A stretch of DNA of 64,000 nt from Chitinophaga ginsengisoli (GCF_003014595.1 NZ_PYGK01000008.1:62001-126000); one strand, 5' to 3'. Numbered from the stretch's first letter, positions 7,097 through 16,640 are shown. A program made the numbers and translations. The notes: generated from the letters alone by a model not told the origin.

Positions 7097-10000
7097 TTAT
7101 CGATGAGCACCTATAACACCACGCTTATGTCTGATTATAGCATCATGCATACGCCCCAACTTCCTATACCTCAACAAAGCTGCCAGCGACACAACGGCTA
7201 CAGTTACAAGGGATATGTATATCCAGGCAGGTATCGGCATTGGGTCACCCTTTGCATAAGAATGCAAACCTGACAGATAGTAGTTCACACCAAAGTATGT
7301 CATGATCACTGTTGAGAATGATACCACCGACAGGAAATTGAACAGGAATTTACTTTGCATACCTGGTATAAGTCTCAGGTGAAGCACAAATGCATATACT
7401 ATGACAGATATGAAGGCCCAGGTTTCTTTAGGATCCCAGCTCCAGTAACGACCCCAGCTTTCATTGGCCCACATGCCGCCTAAAAAAGTACCACAGGTAA
7501 GCATAAATATACCGATGATCATTGACAGCTCATTGACAATGGTCAATTCCCGTAATGAATTCTCTATAAAACATCTCCTTGCGGGATTATTAACAATATG
7601 TAGCAGCAATACAAACAGGCCCAATAATGCGCTCAGGCCCAGAAATCCGTAGCTGGCAGTAATAATAGCCACATGAATCATCAGCCAGTAAGATTTAAGA
7701 ACTGGCACCAGTGGTGTTATCTGTGGATTCATCTGAGCACCACCATGAGCAAAGCCCATCAAAATAACAGCAATCAATGCGCCCGCAGCCGGAATGTAGG
7801 CATTACTATTACGGTATAGAAGCAGACCCGAAACAAGACCGATAAGACTGATAAACATCACCGCTTCATAACCATTACTCCAGGGTGCATGCCCCGAAAT
7901 ATACCATCGTATAACCAGTCCGAACGTCTGCAATAAGGCAGCCAGCACTAATATTGTTATCAGCGTCCGGATAATATATTGCAACACCTTGCTACTGTTA
8001 AACATCGCAACAAACGCCATTAACAACAGCAGGGATCCGATGACAGCATATAATAACATCAACTTGAAAAACAGGTTCCAGGAGTTAAACCTGACTTCCC
8101 AGTTCAGCTTCGTCTGCGCAGGCATCACAGCCGCCCCTTCTGAACGCTGTAATGATGTAAGCTGTTGTAATAACTGGTCCGGCTTCTGCCATTTACCATT
8201 GCTACGCGCATGTTGTACCGCCTGAAAGTAAGCCACTACTAACTCCTCTCCCCTGTTCTGTGGTGCTTGCATCAGGCTTACTGATGTCCAGGTGTTGTTA
8301 CTATCACCGCGAACGGGCAAAATCCGCAGATACCTTCTATTTAATAGCATTTGAACGACCTGCATTTTATCGTTCAGCTCAATGACTTCCTTATCGTAAT
8401 TATCCTGCTCGGCGGCCCTTCTGGCGAACGCACTATTATATTCCTGCTCCAGTAAAAAATGTGCATCACCGGCGGTATCCACCGTCAGCAGATGCATAAT
8501 GGTGGTCAGTCCTTCCGCATTGGCTTTTGTGCGACTTAACAACGCTTTCCCACCCCGGTCATTTACTTTTATCAGGGGCACATTCAACCATTCAGCAGGA
8601 TCAGTGGTGACGGCCAATAAGAACTGGTTAGCGTCAAATGTATAATAGCTGTCATGACGGTACAGCTTTCTGAGTATCTCCAGCGCGAGGGTGTTCGCTG
8701 GTTCGATCCTCCCATCAATGTTCTGGACAGGCATGTATCCAAAGGCGGTAGCATGTTCCTTGTCCGGTACATTTCCTGGTACCTGCTGGGCATAGCCGGA
8801 CATGCCACATAGCAGACATATCGCCAGTACGGTAATTATTTTTTTCGAAGAAGCTGTATTTAACTGTTGCCGTAAAATCTGAAAGCGTGTACCCTTCCAG
8901 AACAGGGTAAAGAACATGCCTGCAAACAACATCACATAGCCGATATAGGTCAGGCTTGTACCAGTCACATCGTGATTGACAGATAATATAGTCCCCTTTT
9001 CATCAACATCATAACTGCTCTGAAAAAAACGGAATCCGCCGTAATCAAGGGTATGGTTCATGTAAATATTATAAGGCGTCAGGTTACCGGCATCATTGAC
9101 CGTCACCTGCGATGAAAACGAAGAAGGCGCATTACTTCCAGGATATTTCCCTAGCCTGAATAGATCCAGATGAAGATGGAACGGCGTATAATAATACCGG
9201 GAGCCGTATCCCAGGTCGACCTGCATATCCTTCAACCTAACACTTGTCTGAAAACCGGTGTATCCTCTGCCACCATAAAATGATACCGTGTCCCGACCTC
9301 CCCCAGTAGCAATTTCCATTATTGCCAGATCCGGATCAGACGCATTCCTTTTCAGATCTCCCTCATAGTATACAAGCCTTCCCCTCCGTGGCAGCTCGGG
9401 TACAACAACTAGCAATCCTGTACTAAAATTATACAGGGCACGTAGTTGAAACGCCTCTTTTCCGTTGACCATGCTGATGGAATCAGTTTGTCCCGTAGCC
9501 ATTACACGATAGCGTGCAGCCAGCGCAGAACGGACGTATAAACGTCCACTGTCAACACTGATCTCTATACCATCAGGGACTGCCTTTTCAAACCCTACAT
9601 CCACGCCCTGTAGCGACCTTGTCTCCCCAGTTGGTATATAGATATTCTTACGGCTGCCATCTTCTATCGTGACCAGGTGCAACACCATTGACGCACTGGC
9701 GTCCGGTAACAGAGAATCCTGCGCCCTGGGGATGAAATGCAGCATACGCGTCGTAACTTCTTCACCGTAAAAGTTGTAGGTTGCTGTAAAAGGTCGCTGA
9801 AACAGTCTGAGAAGGCTCGGTGTGTTAGCGGGAAGAAACGCTGTTTTTTTAAGAGGATATTGCTGTACTTGACTTCCTCTGGATATCTGTACCTTAAAGA
9901 AGGTCGCTTCTGAGATGATTTTATTCTCCATCTGCCCCTCCCGGATATGCATCGTACCTTCAAAGCTCAGATACCGGGTAACTGCACCACCCAGAAAAAT

Positions 10001-10255
10001 GAATAAAAAGGCCATGTGAAAAACAAGCAAGGGCCATTTGTTTCTTTTATACAATTTATATCTCACAATATTGCCCAAAAAGTTAGCCACTAACAGGATC
10101 ATCACCAGCTCAAACCACCAGGAGTTATACACCAGCTCCTTTGCTGCCGGCGTACCGAAATCATTTTCGATGAATGTTGCCCAGCCCATTGCAAAGGCAA
10201 ATACAATCAGCAACAACCCCATTGTCCTGGTCGAAAAAAAGACTTTCTTTAACAT
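7097..10255 (-). CDS. ccsBA: Cytochrome c biogenesis protein, CcsB-CcsA fusion (system II)
   Basis: A 1052-residue membrane protein that joins both halves of the system II haem-delivery and ligation complex. The N-terminal part is ResB/CcsB-like: several membrane helices, then a large periplasmic region. The C-terminal part is CcsA-like, with GHAPWSNGYEAV (conserved outer His), the WWD haem-handling signature (GRYWSWDPKETWAF, near residue 935) and a second outer His in GLHSYAKG. The complex carries haem across the membrane and attaches it to CxxCH apocytochromes. In this locus likely clients are the MbnH-like dihaem protein (CGSCH, CAACH) and the CcoO/P subunit (CVACH, CQSCH). ATG 10255 is chosen over a TTG two codons earlier. 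It is 179 bp downstream of the MbnH gene on the same strand. Confidence 0.93.
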   Translation of the reverse strand: MLKKVFFSTRTMGLLLIVFAFAMGWATFIENDFGTPAAKELVYNSWWFELVMILLVANFLGNIVRYKLYKRNKWPLLVFHMAFLFIFLGGAVTRYLSFEGTMHIREGQMENKIISEATFFKVQISRGSQVQQYPLKKTAFLPANTPSLLRLFQRPFTATYNFYGEEVTTRMLHFIPRAQDSLLPDASASMVLHLVTIEDGSRKNIYIPTGETRSLQGVDVGFEKAVPDGIEISVDSGRLYVRSALAARYRVMATGQTDSISMVNGKEAFQLRALYNFSTGLLVVVPELPRRGRLVYYEGDLKRNASDPDLAIMEIATGGGRDTVSFYGGRGYTGFQTSVRLKDMQVDLGYGSRYYYTPFHLHLDLFRLGKYPGSNAPSSFSSQVTVNDAGNLTPYNIYMNHTLDYGGFRFFQSSYDVDEKGTILSVNHDVTGTSLTYIGYVMLFAGMFFTLFWKGTRFQILRQQLNTASSKKIITVLAICLLCGMSGYAQQVPGNVPDKEHATAFGYMPVQNIDGRIEPANTLALEILRKLYRHDSYYTFDANQFLLAVTTDPAEWLNVPLIKVNDRGGKALLSRTKANAEGLTTIMHLLTVDTAGDAHFLLEQEYNSAFARRAAEQDNYDKEVIELNDKMQVVQMLLNRRYLRILPVRGDSNNTWTSVSLMQAPQNRGEELVVAYFQAVQHARSNGKWQKPDQLLQQLTSLQRSEGAAVMPAQTKLNWEVRFNSWNLFFKLMLLYAVIGSLLLLMAFVAMFNSSKVLQYIIRTLITILVLAALLQTFGLVIRWYISGHAPWSNGYEAVMFISLIGLVSGLLLYRNSNAYIPAAGALIAVILMGFAHGGAQMNPQITPLVPVLKSYWLMIHVAIITASYGFLGLSALLGLFVLLLHIVNNPARRCFIENSLRELTIVNELSMIIGIFMLTCGTFLGGMWANESWGRYWSWDPKETWAFISVIVYAFVLHLRLIPGMQSKFLFNFLSVVSFSTVIMTYFGVNYYLSGLHSYAKGDPMPIPAWIYISLVTVAVVSLAALLRYRKLGRMHDAIIRHKRGVIGAHR

Positions 10256-10434
10256 AATCAATCGCTAAAACCTTATTTGGAAAAACCTATAGACACTGTT
10301 CAACCCGTCTATTGTCAACTTCCTGGACATATCGTTTCTTCAGGCAGTTGTTAAGCCGGGCGTATCATATTTATTTATCTAAAAAACAACACATCCGCTG
10401 AGACTACCTGACGGACTATTTATACAAGCCAGGA

Positions 10435-11493
10435 TCATTGTGGTGAAAGCAGTGGATCTCTCACGAATTGTATATCGTTGAGCGTCTTTAAAAAAGCCAT
10501 TAGTTTTATTTTATCTTCCTGCGTCATTGTTAGTCCTGGTCTACCCTCGCGTATAAACAAAGAATCAAGCCCCGGCGTTAGCTCCATTAAATCCGTATAA
10601 TGATTCAATACGGCTGCCACTGTCAGATACCGTCCATCATGCATATAGGGAGCCGTGTATGCCAGGTTACGCAGGCTGGGCACGCTGAAGCTATACCGAT
10701 CTGAAGGCTTCAGTGTAACGGCATATCTGCCCACATCATTTACAGCAGTAATACTCAAGCCATTATTGCGGAATGAATGGTCAGTGAATAAAGGCTCGGC
10801 ATGACAGGCTGCACATTTTTGCTGATAAATAAAATAACCTTCCCGCTCTTCAACGCTAAATGTCACGCCCCCTTCACGACGCATAACGCTGTCGTATTTC
10901 GAATGACTGCTTATGCACATCAGCATGAATTGTGACAATGCCTTTAAGACACGTGCACTTGTAATATCTTCTGTTCCGAAAGCCCCTTTGAATAACCCTG
11001 GATACTGCGGATGACTTTTCAGCTTGCGGATGACATTCTCCATATTGTTATCCATTTCTGCATGATTAGAGATAGGCGCCAAAGGCTGAAGATCAAGATC
11101 AGTAATACCACCGTCCCACATGAATGTAGCAGACCAGGCCAGATTCATGATCGGCGGTGAATTCCTTGTGCCCAGGCGATCATCAATTCCATGACTGACA
11201 TCATGCCCATGTTGCGTAAAACCAGCCGACTGGATATGACAGCTGCCGCAGCTGATAGTGCTGTTCCTGGATAAGCGTGGCTCATAAAACAGCTTTCTTC
11301 CCAGTACAAATCCCGCCTGTGTGATGGTGTTATTTTTAAAGCGGTATAAAGGAGGGGGAAAATTCGCTGGTATCGAAAAAGAATGAAATTGCCCCTGCTG
11401 ATTACCACCATAGCACCCCAACAACAGCATCATTAATAAAGTCGTACACGCACCGGCTACTCTGCACATCACGTCAATTTTCTGTATGATCAT
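10435..11493 (-). CDS. Dihaem peroxidase-like lipoprotein, MbnH family
   Basis: A 352-residue exported protein with a lipobox (LLLGC, Cys27) and two haem c sites: CGSCH (82-86) and CAACH (227-231). The residues around the first haem and the NSPPIMNLAWSATFMWDGG segment are typical of the MauG/cytochrome c peroxidase/MbnH group. The gene overlaps the 3' end of an MbnP-type gene by 20 bp. MbnP and MbnH are known as a widespread pair in which MbnH oxidises a tryptophan of MbnP to kynurenine, helping to create a copper site. The pairing here makes MbnH the best call, ahead of a simple H2O2-detoxifying peroxidase. The ATG at 11493 was used; another ATG at 11472 would remove the overlap and also leaves a short signal peptide. 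Confidence 0.85.
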   Translation of the reverse strand: MIIQKIDVMCRVAGACTTLLMMLLLGCYGGNQQGQFHSFSIPANFPPPLYRFKNNTITQAGFVLGRKLFYEPRLSRNSTISCGSCHIQSAGFTQHGHDVSHGIDDRLGTRNSPPIMNLAWSATFMWDGGITDLDLQPLAPISNHAEMDNNMENVIRKLKSHPQYPGLFKGAFGTEDITSARVLKALSQFMLMCISSHSKYDSVMRREGGVTFSVEEREGYFIYQQKCAACHAEPLFTDHSFRNNGLSITAVNDVGRYAVTLKPSDRYSFSVPSLRNLAYTAPYMHDGRYLTVAAVLNHYTDLMELTPGLDSLFIREGRPGLTMTQEDKIKLMAFLKTLNDIQFVRDPLLSPQ

Positions 11494-12274
11494 GCCTGAA
11501 CATAGTGGCATAGTTATTCGCTATGTTGATACTATAGTCACTAAACATCACCTGTGAATGATTCATTAACCGCACCTGGGACGGGCCATCAAAGACTTTC
11601 GTAACATCTACCATCAGATGGATATTACTATGTGTATCTTCTTTAACGATAGCTGTTCCTGCTGCTGTGAGATCAATGCTGACTATTCTGCTATTATTGA
11701 TACTCGGCGCAGTATATCCACCAAATCCGCCAATATGAAACCGGAATCGCTGCTTAGCATCAATCGTAGCCGGCACAGCAAAGGAAGTGCCTTCCATCTT
11801 AAAAAAGATATAACCACTATTCCAATCCCAGTACATACCTTCCATGCCACCAGCAGGATCAAGCACACCTGTTCTCCTGGCAATATCCATGGTATTGCGC
11901 AAACTGTCAACGCCCACCATAAATGCCAATCTGTTATACTCGCCCTCCGGCACTCTCACGTTTGCAAAGCGTGTTTGCGCATCCTGTTCCCTGATTAGAA
12001 AATAACTACTATCCTGCGGAACGGTGTAGGTAAACCCATCGGTACGGGTCAGGCTGATGTTACTGATGTAGTACTGAAGAACATCTACCGAGTAGGTCTC
12101 TCCTGCGGTATTTTTGTAAACACCTGTCCCTAATTGCAGATTTTGATCCCCGGCTATATTATCAAACTCTATTGATAAAGGCGCCAGTGTATCCTGCCCA
12201 TTTTTTCTGCTACAGCCTATTATTGAAAAGATCAGTAATGCTGTTGCAGCGATCATCGAAAAACACTTCTTCAT
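11474..12274 (-). CDS. MbnP-family copper-binding lipoprotein
   Basis: A 266-residue lipoprotein (signal with IFSIIGC). The mature part matches the MbnP family: a beta-sandwich start LSIEFDNIAGDQNLQLG, a YSVDVLQYYISNISLT segment and the hallmark MYWDWNSGYIFFKMEG, where conserved tryptophans sit. In characterised MbnP proteins a tryptophan is converted to kynurenine by the partner MbnH, and the protein binds copper. The MbnH-type gene follows directly with overlapping ends. No methanobactin precursor was seen. The position beside a cbb3 oxidase, a copper enzyme, suggests a role in copper delivery or storage for the oxidase. The family call rests on motifs; the role is inference. Confidence 0.85.
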   Translation of the reverse strand: MKKCFSMIAATALLIFSIIGCSRKNGQDTLAPLSIEFDNIAGDQNLQLGTGVYKNTAGETYSVDVLQYYISNISLTRTDGFTYTVPQDSSYFLIREQDAQTRFANVRVPEGEYNRLAFMVGVDSLRNTMDIARRTGVLDPAGGMEGMYWDWNSGYIFFKMEGTSFAVPATIDAKQRFRFHIGGFGGYTAPSINNSRIVSIDLTAAGTAIVKEDTHSNIHLMVDVTKVFDGPSQVRLMNHSQVMFSDYSINIANNYATMFRHDHTEN

Positions 12275-12447
12275 AGCTCATATGTTACGCAAAAATTGTT
12301 GGCAATAAATATAACTAGTCCACTGTTCTAAATAGAAGATAGCACCAGGCAGGAGAACCTGCCCGGTTGAGGGCTGAGTCATTCAATTTATCTATCAAGC
12401 TTAGACCACATATTGACCATGGTGCGACATCACCAGGCTATCATTCT

Positions 12448-12858
12448 TTACACAAGCTTTACTGCAACAGAAGTAATCAGATAATATATGGCCCAGGCGC
12501 TGAAGCTGATGATCAGCACATATATCCAGAAAGGGATACTTTGTGGCGTTTCGCTTCCTGTAATGATAAAAGATTGCTGATCACCTTTGCCATAAGCATT
12601 TATCATCAGCGGCACTATACCATCGACGACGGCATTCTCTTTGATTCCCTCTACAGCTACGGCAGGGCCATTGCGTACTTCGAAGGGTATCACCCTTATT
12701 CCTTCCTTACCTGCAGGATCTTTACTCACAATCTTCAGGGTATGCATGCCGTCAGTCAGTTTATTGGTATCAAGTTTAAACTGGACAGGCGTCTGTAACT
12801 GTGCTGCCGGTGTTTTGTCATCGTCGATAAAGATGTAGACGGTGCTGTGATCCTTCAT
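12448..12858 (-). CDS. C-tail-anchored Ig-like protein of the oxidase operon
   Basis: A 136-residue protein that has no signal peptide. Residues 1-100 look like one beta-sandwich domain (YIFIDDDKTPAAQL, GMHTLKIVSKDPAGKEG, IPFEVRNGPAV), and a single membrane helix follows at the C-terminus (FWIYVLIISFSAWAIYYLI). It lies 4 bp after the 85-residue membrane protein and is the last of a tight series with the cbb3 subunits, so it may be an accessory or assembly subunit. I know of no defined function for the family. The 173 bp between this gene and the MbnP gene contain nothing obvious. Confidence 0.7.
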   Translation of the reverse strand: MKDHSTVYIFIDDDKTPAAQLQTPVQFKLDTNKLTDGMHTLKIVSKDPAGKEGIRVIPFEVRNGPAVAVEGIKENAVVDGIVPLMINAYGKGDQQSFIITGSETPQSIPFWIYVLIISFSAWAIYYLITSVAVKLV

Positions 12859-12862
12859 ATGA

Positions 12863-13120
12863 TCAATGATTTATGATGCTTGTTTTAATATGGTCCCGCA
12901 TAGACTCATCAGGTCGGATCAGCCATTTTACAGATAAAAACAAGGTGATTAATACAAACACCACCGTCACTACAATAATCACATAGTCCCATTGACTATC
13001 TGGTCCCGTTCCGTGGGTGATGCCCCGTAAAAATTTCGGTTGTTGTTTTTCGCATGCCGGACAGGCCAGCGCCGCGTAGGCAGGAAGCAACAACAGCATA
13101 AGGAGGTAAATTCTTTTCAT
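12863..13120 (-). CDS. Small membrane protein with CPAC motif in the oxidase operon
   Basis: An 85-residue protein. A signal-like N-terminus (MKRIYLLMLLLLPAYAALA) is followed by CPACEKQQP and a single helix, YVIIVVTVVFVLITLFLSVKW, with a charged C-terminus (RPDESMRDHIKTS). The CPAC pair after the signal could be a metal or redox site, or the first Cys could be lipid-modified (ALAC). It lies 10 bp from the CcoO/P-like gene and 4 bp from the Ig-like protein. Small single-helix subunits such as CcoQ/CcoH accompany other cbb3 oxidases, and this may fill a similar place, but it shows no clear similarity to them. Confidence 0.7.
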   Translation of the reverse strand: MKRIYLLMLLLLPAYAALACPACEKQQPKFLRGITHGTGPDSQWDYVIIVVTVVFVLITLFLSVKWLIRPDESMRDHIKTSIINH

Positions 13121-13130
13121 ATCAGTATTA

Positions 13131-14123
13131 TTACTTTTTCACCTTTTCCATGAGCGTTTTTACCTGCTCCTCTGTTACTTTGCGGCTATTATTTCCCCAT
13201 GAACTTCTTTCATGGTTCATGATGGCCGCTACTTCGCCGGCACTTAATTTATTCAATGTGCCAACGGCAGGCATTTCACCAAAGCCTTCCTGTACCCGTC
13301 CACTATAGCCATTCATAATAATATCTACCATTAACTCCGGATCATCATTCAAAACTATTTTGCTCCCTTTTAAGGGCGGGAAAGCCCCCTTCAGTCCTTC
13401 ACCGTTGGGTTGATGGCAACTCTGACAATTGTTTGCATACAGCTCTGCACCATTGAGTGCTGCAGGCGCACCGCCATTGTCAGCCAGCTTTTCACGTTTA
13501 TAGAGGAACAGCGGGCTCTTTTCATCCGGCAGCTTCACCTGTTGCAAGGATTGCAGATAGGCGACCAATTGCAAGGCTTCTCTGGAAGCCACTACTTTCT
13601 GATGTGGTGAAGCCAGAAATGCTTCCGGCACATTCACCACTACATCGCCTTCCTTCAGGGAGTCTTTGATGTCGAACAACCAGGTATAAGCCGGCATAAT
13701 CGATTGCTCAACGACCGTTCTCGGATTAAAAAGATGTACAAGCTGCCAGTCGCGCGAAGGCTGACGCTTACCCACATTTGTGAGATCAGGTCCGGTACGC
13801 TCAGTCCCCATTAATGTAGCGGTGTTATGAAACAAGTCCGTACGATGATTGTCAGCGTAATCGGCGGCAATACCTGGCCGCTCACCCCATATTTTATCCA
13901 TTTCCACATTACGCACCTGTTGCGTATGGCATGCCACACATCCGTTGGCAACAAACAAAGCCTTTCCTTTTACAGCGTCCTCGCTAAGCACCGGTGCTTC
14001 TGGTAAAGGCGCATTATTCTGTTCATTGGAGATAGCGGGTAATATGGCCACTCCCAGGGTGAGTAATAAAAACAATCCCAATGCTGTGCTGTATAGTGTC
14101 TTATGATTATCGAACAGTTCCAT
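13131..14123 (-). CDS. Fused cbb3 oxidase dihaem cytochrome c subunit (CcoO/CcoP-like)
   Basis: A 330-residue protein anchored by one N-terminal helix (LYSTALGLFLLLTLGVAILP). The first haem site, CVACH (62-66), lies in a CcoO-type setting (GCVACHTQQVRN, later TGPDLTNVG, HLFNPRTVVEQS and MPAYTWL). A second haem site, CQSCH (233-237), with GLKGAFPPLKGS around it, is like the small cytochrome c domains of CcoP. In classical cbb3 oxidases CcoO has one haem and CcoP two; here one CcoO and one extra haem domain are combined and no separate CcoP gene is present. It should pass electrons to the CcoN subunit whose gene lies 8 bp upstream. Confidence 0.88.
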   Translation of the reverse strand: MELFDNHKTLYSTALGLFLLLTLGVAILPAISNEQNNAPLPEAPVLSEDAVKGKALFVANGCVACHTQQVRNVEMDKIWGERPGIAADYADNHRTDLFHNTATLMGTERTGPDLTNVGKRQPSRDWQLVHLFNPRTVVEQSIMPAYTWLFDIKDSLKEGDVVVNVPEAFLASPHQKVVASREALQLVAYLQSLQQVKLPDEKSPLFLYKREKLADNGGAPAALNGAELYANNCQSCHQPNGEGLKGAFPPLKGSKIVLNDDPELMVDIIMNGYSGRVQEGFGEMPAVGTLNKLSAGEVAAIMNHERSSWGNNSRKVTEEQVKTLMEKVKK

Positions 14124-14131
14124 AGCGTTTA

Positions 14132-16264
14132 TTAAATCGGAGATGAAATAGAGCCCTTTAAATACTGCTCACTTAATTTTTTCAAAGCGGCATCTTTTAT
14201 ATCGGGCGCTGAATTTGCCACTAGCATTTTATACATGTTGTAGGCGAATACAATGTGCGATGTCCACATGAGGCTACCGCCTATTGCACGCCAGAGCCAG
14301 TAGGGCGCCATAAATACCACACTGTCTATAAATGGTTTACCGGATTGCCACATGATTCCCCTGTATGTAGCGCCATACATCAATGGGATGGTATAGAATA
14401 ACAGTCCTATCAGCGCTAACCAGAAGTGAATACCTATAGTGATCTGCGGAGGTTCTTTACCTGTTAATCTTGGTACAACCGTATAAATAGCCGCCCACAG
14501 CAAAAACGTAATGATACCATACATCGTGATGTGCGAATGTGCAACTGTGAAGTCCGTAAAATGCCATATCAGGTTAGTGTAACGGAATGCCTCAGCAGTA
14601 CCCTGCATGGAGCCGGTGAAGTAAAATACGAGGCCCACCAGGAAGAAAGGAAGCGTATAACTATCAGCCAGTTTATGCCAGCCGTTGCGGAAGGTCATAA
14701 AAAAGTTCGTACTCCCTGACGTTACCGGGATCAGCATGCCTGCACTACCAACGATGGCGACCGTCTGCAGCCACCAGGGTATGGAACTGAACACAAAGTG
14801 ATGGGTACCGATGACTGTATAGAAAACTATCTGAGACCAGAAAGCCAGTATACCCAGGCTATAGGAATAGATGGGGCGATTGAGCTGTTGTGGCAGGAAG
14901 TAATAAGTAACACCCAGCATAAAGAGCATAAACCACATCCCGACGCCCTGATGCATATAATAACCCTGAATGATCGTCTCTCCGAGACCATCCTGCCAGA
15001 AAGGTAAATAGGCCACCAGTACAATGACGATTGCGAATATGACCGCTGACACAATATACCAGTTGGATATGTAAATCTCTTTGGATGTTCTTCTGGCGAT
15101 AGTCTGCAGAAAGTTTCCAAGCGTAATACATAACCCAATTGCGAACAGTGCCATCACGGGCCATACGTATTCCCTGTATTCTCCGCCGGCGTTATTGATA
15201 CCCGCCATCAGGCAGATGGTTCCTAATACTACCGCTGCGTTTACAAGTATGAGCGTATACCACCCTCCTTTCAGACTGGCAATTGACGTATTACTTACTC
15301 TGGGAACAATATAGTAACCCAAACCCAGCATCGCCAGGGAGGCCCATCCCCAGAAAACAGCATTGGTATGCACCGGCCGTAATCTGCCAAAACTTAGCCA
15401 GCTTACATGATCTACGTCAGGGCTGACGAATTTTATGCCTACATACTCGCCTACCGTTGTTCCAAACAACAGCCAGAAGGTGGCGGTGCCCAGGAACCAC
15501 AGTACCAGTTTCCCCAGTGCAGGATCAATAGGTGGACGAGCAGGAGATGGCTTTTTGCGTGTTATAAAATTGATGTCATTCTCATTACTGATGTCACTTA
15601 ACAGCCCCTTCTTATCCGCTGCAGCCTGCGTACCGGCCAGTTCATCATGACCAAGTGAATAATCGAGCGCCGCTTTACGTTGTGATAATTCATTCAGTAT
15701 CTCCGCATCATTTATATCATCCAGGTAAGATGCCAGCTGCGTGGAGTCCTCCTGATATACTTTACGACGGTAATTACCAATCACTCTTCTTAACTTGAAA
15801 ATCATCAGGGCAATGCCCACCAGCATCGGAATCAATATTAGTATGATGGTGATGATGATACCTGTCTGGTTCATTAATGGAGTGGGGTTGATATCCTGCG
15901 CTTTCGCAGACAGGCTACATCCCAACGCAATCAATACCAGCATTTTCATTTTGGTCTGCTGTTTAACCTGCAGCAATGCAGTCAGCTGGCGATTATTCAA
16001 CTGGCGGATATGTGCGGTAACGTTTTCAAGCTGCGGCTGCCGACGTCTTACCCGCCGGGATCTGATTATGCTTTGCAAACGATACTTCATATACAAGGCC
16101 AATTGCAGTATGACCGCCAGGAGTAATAAACAGCAAGTCCATAAGCCAGCTGTGGAATTCATGGCAAAGAAAGCTTTCCCCTTTGACTGCGCTTGTGCAC
16201 AATAGATGCCGACCATTAGCACAGCTGCTGTCAACATTATTCGCTTTAACCAATGTGGTTTCAT
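14132..16264 (-). CDS. ccoN: cbb3-type cytochrome c oxidase subunit I with duplicated N-terminal module
   Basis: A 710-residue protein. From about residue 245 it is a haem-copper oxidase core of the CcoN kind: RPVHTNAVFWGW (low-spin haem His), GYYMHQGVGMWF (a CuB His), YTVIGTHHFVF (CuB His pair, with the Tyr nearby), and VAHSHITMYG (haem ligands). Before the core are about 240 extra residues made of two similar units. Each has a signal-peptide-like start (MKPHWLKRIM... ending AQAQ; then MKMLVLIALGC... ending AKAQ from residue 106), one membrane helix and a basic or charged tail. The repeat suggests fusion of a duplicated small gene to CcoN. The start directly follows the stop of the DUF3817 gene. 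Function: terminal oxidase reducing oxygen, usually with high affinity. A nitric oxide reductase is less likely because CcoO partners are present. Confidence 0.9.
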   Translation of the reverse strand: MKPHWLKRIMLTAAVLMVGIYCAQAQSKGKAFFAMNSTAGLWTCCLLLLAVILQLALYMKYRLQSIIRSRRVRRRQPQLENVTAHIRQLNNRQLTALLQVKQQTKMKMLVLIALGCSLSAKAQDINPTPLMNQTGIIITIILILIPMLVGIALMIFKLRRVIGNYRRKVYQEDSTQLASYLDDINDAEILNELSQRKAALDYSLGHDELAGTQAAADKKGLLSDISNENDINFITRKKPSPARPPIDPALGKLVLWFLGTATFWLLFGTTVGEYVGIKFVSPDVDHVSWLSFGRLRPVHTNAVFWGWASLAMLGLGYYIVPRVSNTSIASLKGGWYTLILVNAAVVLGTICLMAGINNAGGEYREYVWPVMALFAIGLCITLGNFLQTIARRTSKEIYISNWYIVSAVIFAIVIVLVAYLPFWQDGLGETIIQGYYMHQGVGMWFMLFMLGVTYYFLPQQLNRPIYSYSLGILAFWSQIVFYTVIGTHHFVFSSIPWWLQTVAIVGSAGMLIPVTSGSTNFFMTFRNGWHKLADSYTLPFFLVGLVFYFTGSMQGTAEAFRYTNLIWHFTDFTVAHSHITMYGIITFLLWAAIYTVVPRLTGKEPPQITIGIHFWLALIGLLFYTIPLMYGATYRGIMWQSGKPFIDSVVFMAPYWLWRAIGGSLMWTSHIVFAYNMYKMLVANSAPDIKDAALKKLSEQYLKGSISSPI

Positions 16265-16582
16265 TTATTTACTTTTTGATGCTTCCTTTCTCAGTATGTG
16301 TCTGTCAACGTAGAATGTTGCGAAAGGGATGAAACAGGAGATTAAAATCTTAGCAGTTGTTCTTGTGAAACTCCATTGCCGCTCCACCCCAACACTCAGG
16401 GTCAGCACAATAAACAGGAGAAACAATATGCCGTGTACCGGCCCGATGATCCTGACTAAAACCGGATCGCCACCCCAATATTTCAGCGGAACAGCGATAC
16501 CGGTCAATACCAGCAACGAGATCCCCTCCATATAACTAACAAGCCTCAGCCGGCCTAAAGATGTTTTTAATAATGATTCCAT
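16265..16582 (-). CDS. DUF3817 integral membrane protein
   Basis: A 105-residue protein with three predicted helices: YMEGISLLVLTGIAVPLKY, GPVHGILFLLFIVLTLSVG and AKILISCFIPFATFYVDRH. The LRLVSYMEGISLL start and the GPVHGILF segment are hallmarks of DUF3817. The function of this family is not known; members often lie near respiratory or haem genes. Its stop is immediately followed by the CcoN start (no spacer), which argues for translational coupling and a link to the oxidase. Confidence 0.88.
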   Translation of the reverse strand: MESLLKTSLGRLRLVSYMEGISLLVLTGIAVPLKYWGGDPVLVRIIGPVHGILFLLFIVLTLSVGVERQWSFTRTTAKILISCFIPFATFYVDRHILRKEASKSK

Positions 16583-16640
16583 AGGTGTTGCTTAAATGTG
16601 AAAACTGATATCACTTTTCATATATTGACCGGAAGGATCT

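Noticed and set aside
12367..12798. A 143-codon plus-strand frame opposite the Ig-like oxidase-operon gene
   Set aside because: It is antisense to a gene that fits a tight operon; codon use favours the minus strand.
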